Shown: positions 17,966-26,690 of the stretch, piece after piece
Layout: every line of letters starts with the position of its first letter
Position numbering within the stretch: position 1 is the first letter of the stretch
NCBI GenBank assembly: GCA_958295985.1
Contig: OY282432.1
Location: 1,983,282 to 2,047,281 of the forward strand
Length of the DNA: 64,000 bases
Origin: an uncultured Candidatus Binatia bacterium
GTDB lineage: Bacteria; Desulfobacterota; Binatia; UBA9968; JAJDTQ01
Reading direction: 5' to 3'
Position numbers and translations under genes: made by a program
The notes under the pieces: model-generated
Seen by the model: the letters and a program-made list of their open reading frames with translations, nothing else
The model's database searches: none
What the model was told of the DNA's origin: nothing

Positions 17966-17995
17966 GGGTCATCGCGCGATATCGCGGCCAAGCCT

Positions 17996-19276
17996 CTAAT
18001 AGACCATGGCCCGCAGTCGCGACGCGCCTTGCTGGTTGGTGACGCCCGCCACGTTCATGGCGCCCAGCTCCCGGACCCCGGCCAGAAGCTCGCCGATGGC
18101 CGGCGTTGCCGCGATCACCCGCCCGGCCGGCGGCGTCTGCCACCGGGTGTCGTTGCCCCCGCCGTAAACGATGGCGTTCACCTCGGGGAAGTTGAACAGC
18201 AGGGCCGATTCCACCCGGCGGTCCCGTGAAACGTCCGAAACCATGACCGCGGTGCGGATCCCCTGGGACTCCAGCAGCCGCGCGGTCTCCGCCAGGTCCG
18301 CGTGGGGCACGCCGCCGCCGTATTTGGTCAGCACCGCGGCATCGGCGTTCAGCGCCCACCGGACCAGACCGGCGGCGGTGCGGCAGTTCCGGTCCCGGTC
18401 GGCGTTGTCCGACCCGGCGATGCTTGCCACCGTGCCGACGAAGTTCAGCTCCCCGGCGTGGTGTCTGCGGTAAAGCTCGGTGATGACGGGATGATTCTGG
18501 TAGCCGTAGGTCTCCGCGCCGCCCATGGAGGTATAGTAGGAGGTCACCACCGCGCCGTCCAGCCATTCGTCCGGATGCAGCAGCACCGGCAGCATACCGG
18601 TGGTGTTCAGCCCATAGAGCACCGGCTCGTCCAGCTCCGCCTGCCGTTGGCGGGAGAAGATCTGTCCCACGTAGGCTACCCGGGGCAGGCCCGGGCGGCC
18701 CGGCGGTCCGGGATCGACCGGTTCGAAAGTGCGGCTTGCGGCGGGTGCGTGCGGAGCCGCGGCCCGGGCGAGATGGACCGCGGTCTTGAGTCCGGCCACC
18801 CGCTTGACCCTCTGGGCCGCGTGGCCTTCGTTGCCCGGCGCCATACGGGGTATGAGGACGAGGTGGTGCAGCCTGGAGTACGACGAGCCTTCCGCCGCCG
18901 GTCCGGTCATCTCCAGGACCCGGCCAATGGAGCCTCTGGACCCGCCCGCGGCGTGCTCGTCCAGGACCGTGACCGCCATGCCCGACAGCACGTGGGTGGT
19001 GCCCATGCCGGCGGTCAGGGGAGGGCCCAGGATGCCCGGGAAGTCGGGACTGTCGCCGGCGGCCTTGGCCCTGGGCTCGACGATGTCGAACACCGGCCCG
19101 GCCCGGCAGTCCTCACCCGGAGCGACGAGCTCGAAGGTCACGTCGCCAAGGGCCTCGTCTTCGAGCAGCAACCTGCGAAGCTCATCCGTATCGATGTCGA
19201 GGGTGGCGCCGTCGAGCCGGGTGGAAGGGCCGAACCGAAGGGCTCGCACCGGGTGGTGCGCCAGTGTCAGGTTCAC
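17996..19276 (-). CDS. GrdE-like proprotein (glycine/sarcosine/betaine reductase component B, alpha/beta precursor)
   Basis: GGAGG stands 7 bases before the GTG at 19276; the product has 426 residues. Family landmarks are ILGPPLTAGMGTTHVLSGMAV, RVAYVGQIFSRQ (199-210), LPVLLHPDEWLDGAVVTSYY (229-248), YGYQNHPVITELYRRH and LNFVGTVASIAG. GrdE precursors self-cleave, classically at an Asn-Cys bond, to leave a pyruvoyl group that binds the amine substrate. The only Asn-Cys here is N297-C298, later than I would expect from memory of the family; the LDGAVV segment has T245-S246 instead. The cleavage residue is therefore uncertain, and a Ser-derived pyruvoyl is possible. It lies directly upstream of the grdB-like selenoprotein and they should form one complex. 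Confidence 0.8.
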   Translation of the reverse strand: MNLTLAHHPVRALRFGPSTRLDGATLDIDTDELRRLLLEDEALGDVTFELVAPGEDCRAGPVFDIVEPRAKAAGDSPDFPGILGPPLTAGMGTTHVLSGMAVTVLDEHAAGGSRGSIGRVLEMTGPAAEGSSYSRLHHLVLIPRMAPGNEGHAAQRVKRVAGLKTAVHLARAAAPHAPAASRTFEPVDPGPPGRPGLPRVAYVGQIFSRQRQAELDEPVLYGLNTTGMLPVLLHPDEWLDGAVVTSYYTSMGGAETYGYQNHPVITELYRRHHAGELNFVGTVASIAGSDNADRDRNCRTAAGLVRWALNADAAVLTKYGGGVPHADLAETARLLESQGIRTAVMVSDVSRDRRVESALLFNFPEVNAIVYGGGNDTRWQTPPAGRVIAATPAIGELLAGVRELGAMNVAGVTNQQGASRLRAMVY

Positions 19277-19300
19277 GCGGTGACCTCCATCTCGTGTGCG

Positions 19301-19322
19301 GTCCCACGTAATCCTATGGGAC
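19301..19322 (-). terminator. Stem-loop upstream of the grdE-like gene
   Basis: GTCCCA (19301-19306) pairs with TGGGAC (19317-19322), with short flanking complementarity GTGTG/CACAC. It lies in the 116-base gap after the DUF255 gene and could end or attenuate that transcript. Confidence 0.4.
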
Positions 19323-19392
19323 AACACACGGGCCGCAGTCGGGCAGATGATCCCACATTCCCGCGCCGATGGCAAAGCGGCGCGGCCTGCCT

Positions 19393-20904
19393 TCAGGGGT
19401 CGAAGAGCGACCCGCGGGCGTAGGCGGCCAGCGCCGTGCCGTACTCCGCCGCGTGGACCCCGTAGTCCGTGAAGTCTCCCGCAAAGCACTTGAGCGCCCA
19501 CAGGGCGGCGTCGCGGTGTTCCGGCTTCCCGGTCAGGTCGTGCAGCTTCAGGAAGAAGCGCGCTGCGGCGCCGTTCTCGGTGATGAGAGTCAGCGGGTAA
19601 TGAAGATAGGCGGGCCCCTTTTCTGCGACGTCAAAGAAGCCCCCCGCGGGATTCCTCAGGTTCGTCCGGATGAATCCCGCCAGGGCTTCGGCGTACTCGA
19701 GGAACGCCGGCTCGCGAGCGACCTCGAACCCTTCCGCCAGGGTGCGTCCCATCACCGCCTGGTCCGTGAGGAGTCCCCGAAGCCGGGGCGCGTCGTCGAA
19801 GTAGTGAGCCATTCCGCGGGAGCCGTCCCAGCAACGCTCCAACAGGAAGCGCAGCGTCTCCAGGGCACGTTCCAGGCAGTCCTTGCGCTCCAGGGTTCCG
19901 GCGGCTCGCAGGAGGGCGGAAACGGCCCGGGCATTGGCGTCGGTGTACATCCAGGGATCGGTAATGGAGAACATGCCCCGGTTCACGTGGAGCAGGGACC
20001 CGGGGACCGTGTCCCGACCGGGTGTGATGCGGATGTAGTCGCGGCAGCCGTGGAAGTACGGCTCGGCAGGGTCGTGAAACCCTCGGTCCAGGTAGTCCAG
20101 GATCTCCTCGGCCAGCTCCCTGAAGAAAGGTTCCCCGGTTAGCTCGAATACGTGAAGGGCGTTGTCCAGCAGGCCGGCATGGTCGGACAGAAGCTTCTCG
20201 TGGTGGGGTTCGCTCCAGTCCGGTTTCGATGAATAGCGAAAGAAACCGCCCTCCGGGTCGTAGGTCTTGCTCTGGCGCATGCTGTAGAGAGTGAGCCGGA
20301 CGTGGTTGAGGCCGCGCGCGTCGCCGGTGGCCGCATGATGCTGCAACAGGAATTCGCTGGCCGCGCAGTGGGGGAACTTGCGGTCTGCTTCGTAGCCGCC
20401 GTGTACGGGATCGGCCAGGTTCCGGACGACCTCGGCGATCTCGTTCACCGCCCCCGGCCGAACGGTGGGTGCGCCGGGCGGTGGAGGCGCCGGCGGGTCC
20501 GGTGCCGCGGCGGGCTCACGCTCCTGATAACCTGCGTGAACCCGCACCAGGACGTCGCTGAAGTCCCGGGGCGACAGGTAGTTCACGCTCGCCAGGTAGT
20601 CGCCCTCGGCGCTCAGGAACACGAGGGTCGGCCAGCCGTTCCGGTTGTAGCGCACGTCGATGTCCGGTCGCTGGGCGTCTTCCACCCGAACCGGGACGAA
20701 GTAGGCGTTCAGCAGCGCGATGGTCTCGGTGTCGGAGAAGGTGGTCTCATCCATGCGCTGGCAGACGCCGCACCAGAAGGCCCCCAGGTAGAGCATGACC
20801 GGTTTTTGCCGTTCGCGCGCGCGCTCGAACGCTTCCGCGCTCCATTCGAGCCAATGGATGCGATGGGCGCTGTTCGGATTGGGGGAGAAGCGAAACATGG
20901 TCAT
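19393..20904 (-). CDS. DUF255 thioredoxin-fold protein (YyaL/SSP411 family, short form)
   Basis: This 503-residue protein has an N-terminal thioredoxin-like domain (DUF255) with FWCGVCQ (Cys45, Cys48) and the NGWPTLVFL cis-proline region. A larger alpha-helical (alpha/alpha)6-barrel-like domain follows, with GGYEADRKFPHC, EGGFFRYSSKPDWSEPHHEKLLSDHAGLL and DPWMYTDANARAVSAL. Family members are usually near 680 residues, so the central or C-terminal part is shortened. The activity of the family is not established; a redox or sugar-processing role is inferred from the domains. It is upstream of grdE/grdB-like genes on the same strand, where a thiol-disulfide partner could serve the reductase, but a hairpin at 19301-19322 separates them. 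Confidence 0.8.
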   Translation of the reverse strand: MTMFRFSPNPNSAHRIHWLEWSAEAFERARERQKPVMLYLGAFWCGVCQRMDETTFSDTETIALLNAYFVPVRVEDAQRPDIDVRYNRNGWPTLVFLSAEGDYLASVNYLSPRDFSDVLVRVHAGYQEREPAAAPDPPAPPPPGAPTVRPGAVNEIAEVVRNLADPVHGGYEADRKFPHCAASEFLLQHHAATGDARGLNHVRLTLYSMRQSKTYDPEGGFFRYSSKPDWSEPHHEKLLSDHAGLLDNALHVFELTGEPFFRELAEEILDYLDRGFHDPAEPYFHGCRDYIRITPGRDTVPGSLLHVNRGMFSITDPWMYTDANARAVSALLRAAGTLERKDCLERALETLRFLLERCWDGSRGMAHYFDDAPRLRGLLTDQAVMGRTLAEGFEVAREPAFLEYAEALAGFIRTNLRNPAGGFFDVAEKGPAYLHYPLTLITENGAAARFFLKLHDLTGKPEHRDAALWALKCFAGDFTDYGVHAAEYGTALAAYARGSLFDP

Positions 20905-21117
20905 CCACCGACCGAAGAGGTCTCCCAGCCGACCGATCGTGACTATGTCAATCTACGCAGGAAACTTCAATGGACGTAACCGAGTGCAGGACGCGCCCGG
21001 TGCTCTCGCGCGAGCCGGTGGCGGGCAGCCAACGTCTGTAGTACAGAGGGGACGGGCGCGAACACTCGACGAGAGGATTTCCATGAAAGCTTCACAGGTC
21101 GATTAGCCGGTACTACG

Positions 21118-22260
21118 ATGAAGTTCTCCTTTTTCATGATGCCCATCCACGACCCGTCGGAGAATCCGTCCCTGGCTTTCGACCGGGACATCTCGCTGAT
21201 CCACTACGCGGAGGAGCTGGACTTCGACGAGTTCTTCATCGGTGAGCACCATTCCGGCGGCTGGGAGAACATGCCGGCGCCCGAGCTGGCGCTGGCCAAG
21301 GCCGCGGCGCACGCCAAGCGCATACGCCTGGGCACGTCGGTCATCAACACCCCCTTCCACCATCCGTTCCACGTGGCCGAGCGCATGGCCTTCCTCGACC
21401 ACCTCACGCGCGGGCGCGCGATCCTGGGGGTGGGGCCGAGCGCGCTGGTCACCGACAAGAAGCTGTTCGGCCTCAACAACGAGCAGCTCCATCCCATGCT
21501 GGCCGAGTCGGTGGACGTCATCGTGCGCCTGCTGGAGTCGCCCGAGCCCATGGACCACCACGGCGAGTTCTGGAGCTTCGAGGGCATGCGGCTGCAGCTT
21601 CGCTCCTACCAGCAGCCGCGCATGCCCCTGGCCATCGCCTCCTCGGGGAGTCCCCTGAGCCTGGAGCTGGCCGGCCGGCACGACATGATGCTGCTCTCGC
21701 CCGCGGGCAAGAACCGCTGGCGCAACCCGGCCCACGCCGAGCAGTGGAAGTCCGTGGAAGCCGCCGCGGCCAAGGCCGGCAAGACCGCCAGCCGGAACAA
21801 CTGGCGCATCGCCACGAGCGTCTATCTGGCGGATACGCGGGAGCAGGCCTGGGCGGACGTGGAGGCGGGCATTGCCCGGGATATGCAGTACTTCTTCGCC
21901 ATCGGGCTCAAGACGCCCTACGAGTCCTATCCCAACCAGCCGGCGTCGGAGATCACGCCTCGCTCTGCCGCGGACCGGCGGGACTGGATCATCGGCACCC
22001 CGGACGACGCCATCCGCCACATCGAGCGTCTGCAGCAGGAGACCGGCGGCTTCGGCGGCCTGATGCTGACCACCCACGAGTGGACCCGGAGCCACAAGCT
22101 CCGCAGATCGCTGGAGCTGTTCGCCCGCTACGTCACGCCCCATTTCCGCGGCCACACCCGGGATTTCAGGGATGAGTGGAAGCGCCTGCGCGAGGCCGCG
22201 GGCGAGGGCGGCGTGAAGCTCCCCGAGAACGGCCGGCGCAGCAACCTCGCCAACGCGTAG
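21118..22260 (+). CDS. LLM-class flavin-dependent oxidoreductase (luciferase-like monooxygenase)
   Basis: A 380-residue TIM-barrel protein: MKFSFFMMPIHDP, AEELDFDEFFIGEHH, IRLGTSVINTPFHHPFHVAERMAFLDHLTRGRAILGVGPSA, and the C-terminal DWIIGTPDDAIRHIERLQ with GGFGGLML. The layout is like bacterial luciferase alpha and limonene monooxygenase-type LLM proteins, which use FMNH2 from a separate reductase and O2. The substrate is unknown. It converges with the isochorismatase-family gene, separated by only 9 bases. The 213 bases upstream hold a short start-stop frame (MKASQVD at about 21083-21106, preceded by GAGAGG) that is probably not a gene. LLM proteins recur at 42678 and 44732. Confidence 0.85.
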   Translation: MKFSFFMMPIHDPSENPSLAFDRDISLIHYAEELDFDEFFIGEHHSGGWENMPAPELALAKAAAHAKRIRLGTSVINTPFHHPFHVAERMAFLDHLTRGRAILGVGPSALVTDKKLFGLNNEQLHPMLAESVDVIVRLLESPEPMDHHGEFWSFEGMRLQLRSYQQPRMPLAIASSGSPLSLELAGRHDMMLLSPAGKNRWRNPAHAEQWKSVEAAAAKAGKTASRNNWRIATSVYLADTREQAWADVEAGIARDMQYFFAIGLKTPYESYPNQPASEITPRSAADRRDWIIGTPDDAIRHIERLQQETGGFGGLMLTTHEWTRSHKLRRSLELFARYVTPHFRGHTRDFRDEWKRLREAAGEGGVKLPENGRRSNLANA

Positions 22261-22269
22261 CCGGCCGCG

Positions 22270-22989
22270 TCACGCCTCAGCCGGCCGTTCGGCGCGCCAC
22301 GCGTGGAGATACTGCACGATCTCGTCCAGCGGCAGCACGTCGGCGTATTTCTGGTTCATGTCGAAGAGGTTGATGGCGTGGCACGCCTCGTGCCGGTCGA
22401 ACACGCACTCCTCGGCCACCACCATGCGGAACCGGTAGGTGCAGCCGTCCACCACGCTGGCGCGCACGCAACCGCTGGTGCTCTCGCCGCAGGCGATGAC
22501 GGTATCGATGCCGTGCTGGTTCAGGTGCGCCACCAGGGGGGTGCCCCAGAACGCGCTGGGCGAGAGCTTGCGCAGCACCGCCTCTCCGGGAAGCGGCTGC
22601 ACCTCGTCGATGATGTCGAACTTGTTGCGCCGCCGCTCCAGCGCTTCGGGCGACAGTTTGACTGACGAGCCGTCACGCCGGAAGGACCACTCGTCGACGC
22701 CGGCGCCGGGGAGGCCGGAGATGTGGATGACGGGAATCCCCACCTCGCGCGCCGTCTGCAACAATTTCTGGATGTGAGGGACGGCGTTCCAGCCGGCCAT
22801 GCCGCAGCTTCCCGGCCATTCCTCGATGGCCTCCAGCACGGGCTCGGGCTTGTCGCCGAAGACCCACCGGTACAGGTCGATGAGGAGCAGGGCGGGCCTC
22901 TTGCCGAACCCGATGGGCCTGGGCGCCTTCATCGCCACGTGTGCCTTGTCCTGTTCTGTCAGAAAACGATCCCATACGCGTTCGCTCAT
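22270..22989 (-). CDS. Isochorismatase-family cysteine hydrolase (N-carbamoylsarcosine amidase-like)
   Basis: ATG 22989 has GGAGA 6 bases ahead; the product has 239 residues. The catalytic triad of the family is visible: Asp in ALLLIDLYRWVF, Lys in LRKLSPSAFWGTPL and Cys in CGESTSGCVRASVVDG. Members hydrolyse C-N bonds of carbamoyl or amide compounds, or vinyl ethers. The N-terminal 20 residues are an extension found in N-carbamoylsarcosine amidase-like groups. It is transcribed away from the D,D-carboxypeptidase gene across a 278-base gap and has no co-oriented partner. The exact substrate cannot be read from the sequence. Confidence 0.85.
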   Translation of the reverse strand: MSERVWDRFLTEQDKAHVAMKAPRPIGFGKRPALLLIDLYRWVFGDKPEPVLEAIEEWPGSCGMAGWNAVPHIQKLLQTAREVGIPVIHISGLPGAGVDEWSFRRDGSSVKLSPEALERRRNKFDIIDEVQPLPGEAVLRKLSPSAFWGTPLVAHLNQHGIDTVIACGESTSGCVRASVVDGCTYRFRMVVAEECVFDRHEACHAINLFDMNQKYADVLPLDEIVQYLHAWRAERPAEA

Positions 22990-23267
22990 GATCGGTCTCC
23001 TTGTGCCGTCCGTGTGGTTTCCGCGGGGCAGGGTGGCCCGCGATCCTGCAATGCCTGTAACCGTCATCCCGTCATGTCGATGATGGAACCTCTTTATGGA
23101 TGCTCCCGGTGCGTCAGTCAAACAAGGGCAGCCCGCGGCCGCGCTACCCTGCGGCGGGCAAGACACGCTTTTTCCTCTAACACCCTTTCCTCCGGCGTTG
23201 CGAGTTTTGCCGGGCCGGGTTATCCTTCGGGCCGTCGTCCTCCACTCGTACTCCCTTTCTCGAATCC

Positions 23268-24467
23268 ATGTACAGGCTACTCGGGCTGGCCGTCCTGGCC
23301 GTCAACCTCCTGACCGCGGCGTCCGCGGCCGAGCCTCCCTTGCAATCGCTGGCGCGAGAGCGGGTGGGTGGCGGCCACGGGGTTTTCGTACGGGCGGAGG
23401 ACGGTACGGTGCTGGCCGCGTTGAACTCGGCGCGGCCGTACCATCCCGCCTCGGTCACGAAGGTGGCCACGACGCTGGCGTTTCTGTCCAGGCTTCGCCC
23501 CGACCGGCGGTTTCGCACGAAGGTTCTAACCGCGGGCGCCGTTGCCGGCGGGACCCTTCACGGAGACCTCGTGGTCCAGGCGGAGGGTGATCCGTACTTC
23601 CTGTTCGAGAACGCGTTCCTGGTTCTGATCGGGCTGCGGGAAAGAGGAATTCGCCGGGTCAACGGCGCGGTCCGGGTCGAAGGGCCGTTTTTCTTCGACT
23701 GGACTCCCGACTCCGACGGGCGCAGGCTCAGGCGCACATGGACGGGCCGTTTGGGCGCCCGGAGCTGGCCGGTGGTCACTCGGGCGCTCTCCCCGGGCAA
23801 GCCCCTGACGCTGGAAGACTACACGTTGCGGTTCGGGCGGCGCGTCGCCCGCGGGCAGTCCCCGCGGCGTGTCCTCGTCGCGCACGCTTCGCCGCCGCTG
23901 CTACGCCATCTCAAGGATTTCAACAGCCACTCCAACGACATCTTCCATGAATTCTCGTACCGCATCGGCGGTCCGGAAACGGTCCAGCGCATCCTGCGGG
24001 CGAGCGTCCGCGGCGTGCCCCAATCCTCCATCGTCATCGACAATGCCGCGGGCGACGGCAGGACGAACCAACTGAGCCCCAGGGCTGCCGTCGCCATGTT
24101 CGAGGCCCTGGAAAGGACTCTCGACCGGCGCGGGCTGTCCTTCTCGGACGTGCTCCCGGTGGCCGGCGTGGACGCCGGCACGCTGGAAGACCGGCTGGCG
24201 GCGCCGCGTTATCGCGGGGCGGTGGCAGGCAAGTCGGGAACGGTGCGAATCCTTCGGATATCGACCCTGGCCGGCGTCGCGTATACCCGGAAGTTCGGTC
24301 GAACGTTCTTCGCGGTCATGACCCGGGGCGTGCCGTTATGGGTCGCCAGGGAGCGCCAGAACGCCTTTCTCCGAGGGCTTCTCGATGCCGGCGGCGCCCG
24401 GCCCTTGCGTACGGGCGAGGCGGCGCCTCCCGCGTTCATGCAGGCGCGGCTGGAAACGCCGCGCTAG
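23268..24467 (+). CDS. D-alanyl-D-alanine carboxypeptidase / PBP4-like (S13 family), exported
   Basis: Residues 1-21 form a signal peptide ending ASAAEP. Penicillin-binding motifs follow: SVTK (active-site Ser/Lys) in HPASVTKVAT, a second motif in NSHSNDIFHE, and KSGT in VAGKSGTVRI. The 399-residue length is shorter than Escherichia DacB (about 480), and the large insertion between motifs 1 and 2 is reduced. The family trims or opens peptidoglycan peptides in the periplasm. The gene stands alone, with no peptidoglycan cluster around it. There is no good ribosome-binding site before ATG 23268, but the signal peptide begins there. Confidence 0.8.
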   Translation: MYRLLGLAVLAVNLLTAASAAEPPLQSLARERVGGGHGVFVRAEDGTVLAALNSARPYHPASVTKVATTLAFLSRLRPDRRFRTKVLTAGAVAGGTLHGDLVVQAEGDPYFLFENAFLVLIGLRERGIRRVNGAVRVEGPFFFDWTPDSDGRRLRRTWTGRLGARSWPVVTRALSPGKPLTLEDYTLRFGRRVARGQSPRRVLVAHASPPLLRHLKDFNSHSNDIFHEFSYRIGGPETVQRILRASVRGVPQSSIVIDNAAGDGRTNQLSPRAAVAMFEALERTLDRRGLSFSDVLPVAGVDAGTLEDRLAAPRYRGAVAGKSGTVRILRISTLAGVAYTRKFGRTFFAVMTRGVPLWVARERQNAFLRGLLDAGGARPLRTGEAAPPAFMQARLETPR

Positions 24468-24637
24468 CGGGCGCCGGGCGGTGTGAACCCGCCCCACGGG
24501 TCGGCTTGCCGGCCACCTCAAGGCCCGGCCGCTGCCGATTTGTATGTTGCGGACCGCTGGTGTAGTGTCCCTTCCGGGTCGCGTGACGGCGCACGCGGTG
24601 CGATCGTGAGAGTACGACGAAGAGGAGGCATCCGCAC

Positions 24638-25486
24638 ATGGCAGACAGACCCCTGGAAGGAAAAGTGGCGTTGGTGACCGGGGCCGGCAGCCCCATCGGA
24701 TTCGGCCGCCGCATGACGTTCGCCCTGACCGCGGCGGGAGCGCGCGTGGCCATGGTGGACATCAGTGAGGAGTGGCTCAACCGGACCGCGGACGAGGTGC
24801 GGGCCGTGGCCGGCAAGGACAGCGTGTTGCCCATCGTGGAAAGCGTGGGCAGTTGGGAGAGTGCGGCAAGGGCGGTGGGGACCGCGGTCTCCGACCTGGG
24901 CGGCCTGGACATACTCGTCAACAATGCCGGCACCAACCCGCGCAACGTCGGCCTGACTTCCGACTTCCGCTTGAAGTGCTGGGAGGTCTCGCCCGAGGCC
25001 TGGGTGCGGGTCTTTGCGGTGAACTGCAGCGGACCCTTCTTCACCGTGCGCGCCGCGGCGGGGCACATGATCGAGAAGGGTTGGGGCCGGATCATCGGCG
25101 TCACCACCAGCCTGGACACCATGTACCGCGCCCATGGGTCGCCCTACGGGCCGTCCAAGGCGGGCCACGAAGCCTTCATGGCCACGCTGTGTCAGGAACT
25201 GGAAGGCACCGGCGTCACCGCCAACGTGCTGGTGCCGGGCGGGCCGGCCAACACCAACCTGATACCTCAGGACGCCGACTATGATCGGGCTCAGCTCATT
25301 CAGCCGCCGGTGATGGAAAAGCCGGTGGTGTGGCTCGCCTCGGAGGCGTCCGACGGCATCAACGGCCGGCGCTTCATCGCCTACCACTGGGACGAGAGCC
25401 TGCCGCTGGAGGAGCGGTTGTCCAGGGCCAGCGCGCCATGCGCGTGGCCGCAGGCCGGGCAGGCCGCCATTGCCCCGGGCCGGTAG
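24638..25486 (+). CDS. Short-chain dehydrogenase/reductase (SDR)
   Basis: The 282-residue protein has the classical SDR order: cofactor loop TGAGSPIG (the usual TGxxxGIG), MVDIS after beta-2, NNAG, a catalytic Ser in TTSLDT, and YGPSK (Tyr-Lys). GGPANTN follows the active site. GAGGAG lies 10 bases before ATG. The Asp at the end of beta-2 favours NAD over NADP. The C-terminal 40 residues are Pro/Ala-rich and not part of the fold. It precedes the TAXI-TRAP genes by 80 bases on the same strand and may oxidise or reduce the imported compound; this is inference from position. Confidence 0.85.
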   Translation: MADRPLEGKVALVTGAGSPIGFGRRMTFALTAAGARVAMVDISEEWLNRTADEVRAVAGKDSVLPIVESVGSWESAARAVGTAVSDLGGLDILVNNAGTNPRNVGLTSDFRLKCWEVSPEAWVRVFAVNCSGPFFTVRAAAGHMIEKGWGRIIGVTTSLDTMYRAHGSPYGPSKAGHEAFMATLCQELEGTGVTANVLVPGGPANTNLIPQDADYDRAQLIQPPVMEKPVVWLASEASDGINGRRFIAYHWDESLPLEERLSRASAPCAWPQAGQAAIAPGR

Positions 25487-25566
25487 GCCCTGACGGTGGC
25501 GGTTGTTGATGTTGCATGACAAATGCGATAAGTAGGCGCAATCGACAAAACCGAGGAGGTACCTGC

Positions 25567-26571
25567 ATGAACCGAAAAGCCATGTTCTTGAGTCTGGTCC
25601 TGGCAGTGGGGCTGCTGCCGGGCCTGAATGCATTCGCCCAGTCGTGGAACATTTCCGTTGTGGGATCGCCGGCGGGCGGCACGCTCCAGGTGAAGGCGGA
25701 GGGGATCGGAGAAGCCCTGCGGCGGGCCATCGACAATTCCAACGTCAGCGTCCCGACCTCCAGTCCCGGGGCGGGCCTCGCGCTCATCGGCACCGGCAAG
25801 GCGGAAGTGGCCGTGGGCGCTTCGGCGCGTATGGCGGTCAACGCACTGCGGGGCAATGCGCCGTTCAAGAAGAAGTACAAGTTCAACCTGCTGGCTTTCT
25901 GGGGCGCGGACCTCTTCATGTTCGTGGCCACCCCCAAGGCCGGCCTCAAGACGTTCGGCGACTACGTGTCCAACAAGGCCAAGGACGGCATCTCGGTGGG
26001 TCCTCCGGGAAGCGGCTCCTACATGGTCTTCTCCGATGTGGCCAACGTGCACGGCACCGACTTCAAGAAGATGGAAGGGTGGGGCGCAAAGGTGCACTAT
26101 CAGTACTCCGCTCCCTCCCTGGAGCTCCTCCAGGACGGCCAGATCGAGGGCCTGGGCGGTCTGTGGGGGCAACCCAGCGCCCGGATCGTCGATCTCACCA
26201 ACAACCGGGAGATGGTCTGGGTGGGCCTGGACAAGGCCGCCATCGACAAGCTCGGCGCGGAGTTCGGGTATGAGTACGTGAAGCTCGACAACCCCGGAGA
26301 CTTCGGTTACGGCTACAAGTTCGTCAACAAGGAGCCCTTGCACACCGTGCGCATGGCCGACATCATCGCCATCCGGTCGGACCTTTCCGTGGATCAGGCA
26401 TACACCATCACCAAGGCCGTCTTCAGCAGCAACAAGTACCTGGTGAATGTGCACACGTCCTTCAAGGCGCTCACGGCAGAGAACACCATCGCCCTGGACA
26501 AGGCGTCGGATGCGCTGGACCTCCACGAGGGAACCAGGAAGTATTTCCGCGAAGTGGGCGCCATGAAGTAA
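25567..26571 (+). CDS. TAXI-family TRAP transporter solute-binding protein
   Basis: ATG 25567 is preceded by GAGGAGG. The 334-residue product has a signal peptide (residues 1-24, ending NAFAQ), then SWNISVVGSPAGGTLQVKAEGIGEAL and PGAGLALIGTGKAEVAVG. These match the TAXI (TRAP-associated extracytoplasmic immunogenic) binding fold, a periplasmic receptor capturing organic anions for a Na+-coupled permease. The fused permease gene begins 119 bases downstream after a strong hairpin. The ligand is not evident. Confidence 0.85.
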   Translation: MNRKAMFLSLVLAVGLLPGLNAFAQSWNISVVGSPAGGTLQVKAEGIGEALRRAIDNSNVSVPTSSPGAGLALIGTGKAEVAVGASARMAVNALRGNAPFKKKYKFNLLAFWGADLFMFVATPKAGLKTFGDYVSNKAKDGISVGPPGSGSYMVFSDVANVHGTDFKKMEGWGAKVHYQYSAPSLELLQDGQIEGLGGLWGQPSARIVDLTNNREMVWVGLDKAAIDKLGAEFGYEYVKLDNPGDFGYGYKFVNKEPLHTVRMADIIAIRSDLSVDQAYTITKAVFSSNKYLVNVHTSFKALTAENTIALDKASDALDLHEGTRKYFREVGAMK

Positions 26572-26587
26572 CGGCGCGTACGAGTCG

Positions 26588-26630
26588 GGCGCCGGTGCGG
26601 GACGTTACCCCCGCGCCAGCGCCCGGCGCC
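26588..26630 (+). terminator. Intercistronic hairpin between TRAP receptor and permease genes
   Basis: GGCGCCGG (26588-26595) and CCGGCGCC (26623-26630) form an 8-bp outer stem enclosing a GCGGG/CCCGC inner stem. Such hairpins after receptor genes often protect the upstream mRNA or partly terminate, keeping permease expression lower. Confidence 0.55.
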
Positions 26631-26690
26631 TCGTTGCGCGGCTTGCCGCGTGACCTGCCATAACTTGACTTGACCTAGAGTCACCGACTC

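Noticed and set aside
21083..21106. Tiny frame MKASQVD with a GAGAGG site before it
   Set aside because: Seven codons with no regulatory logic visible; could be a leader or a decayed gene start but cannot be supported.
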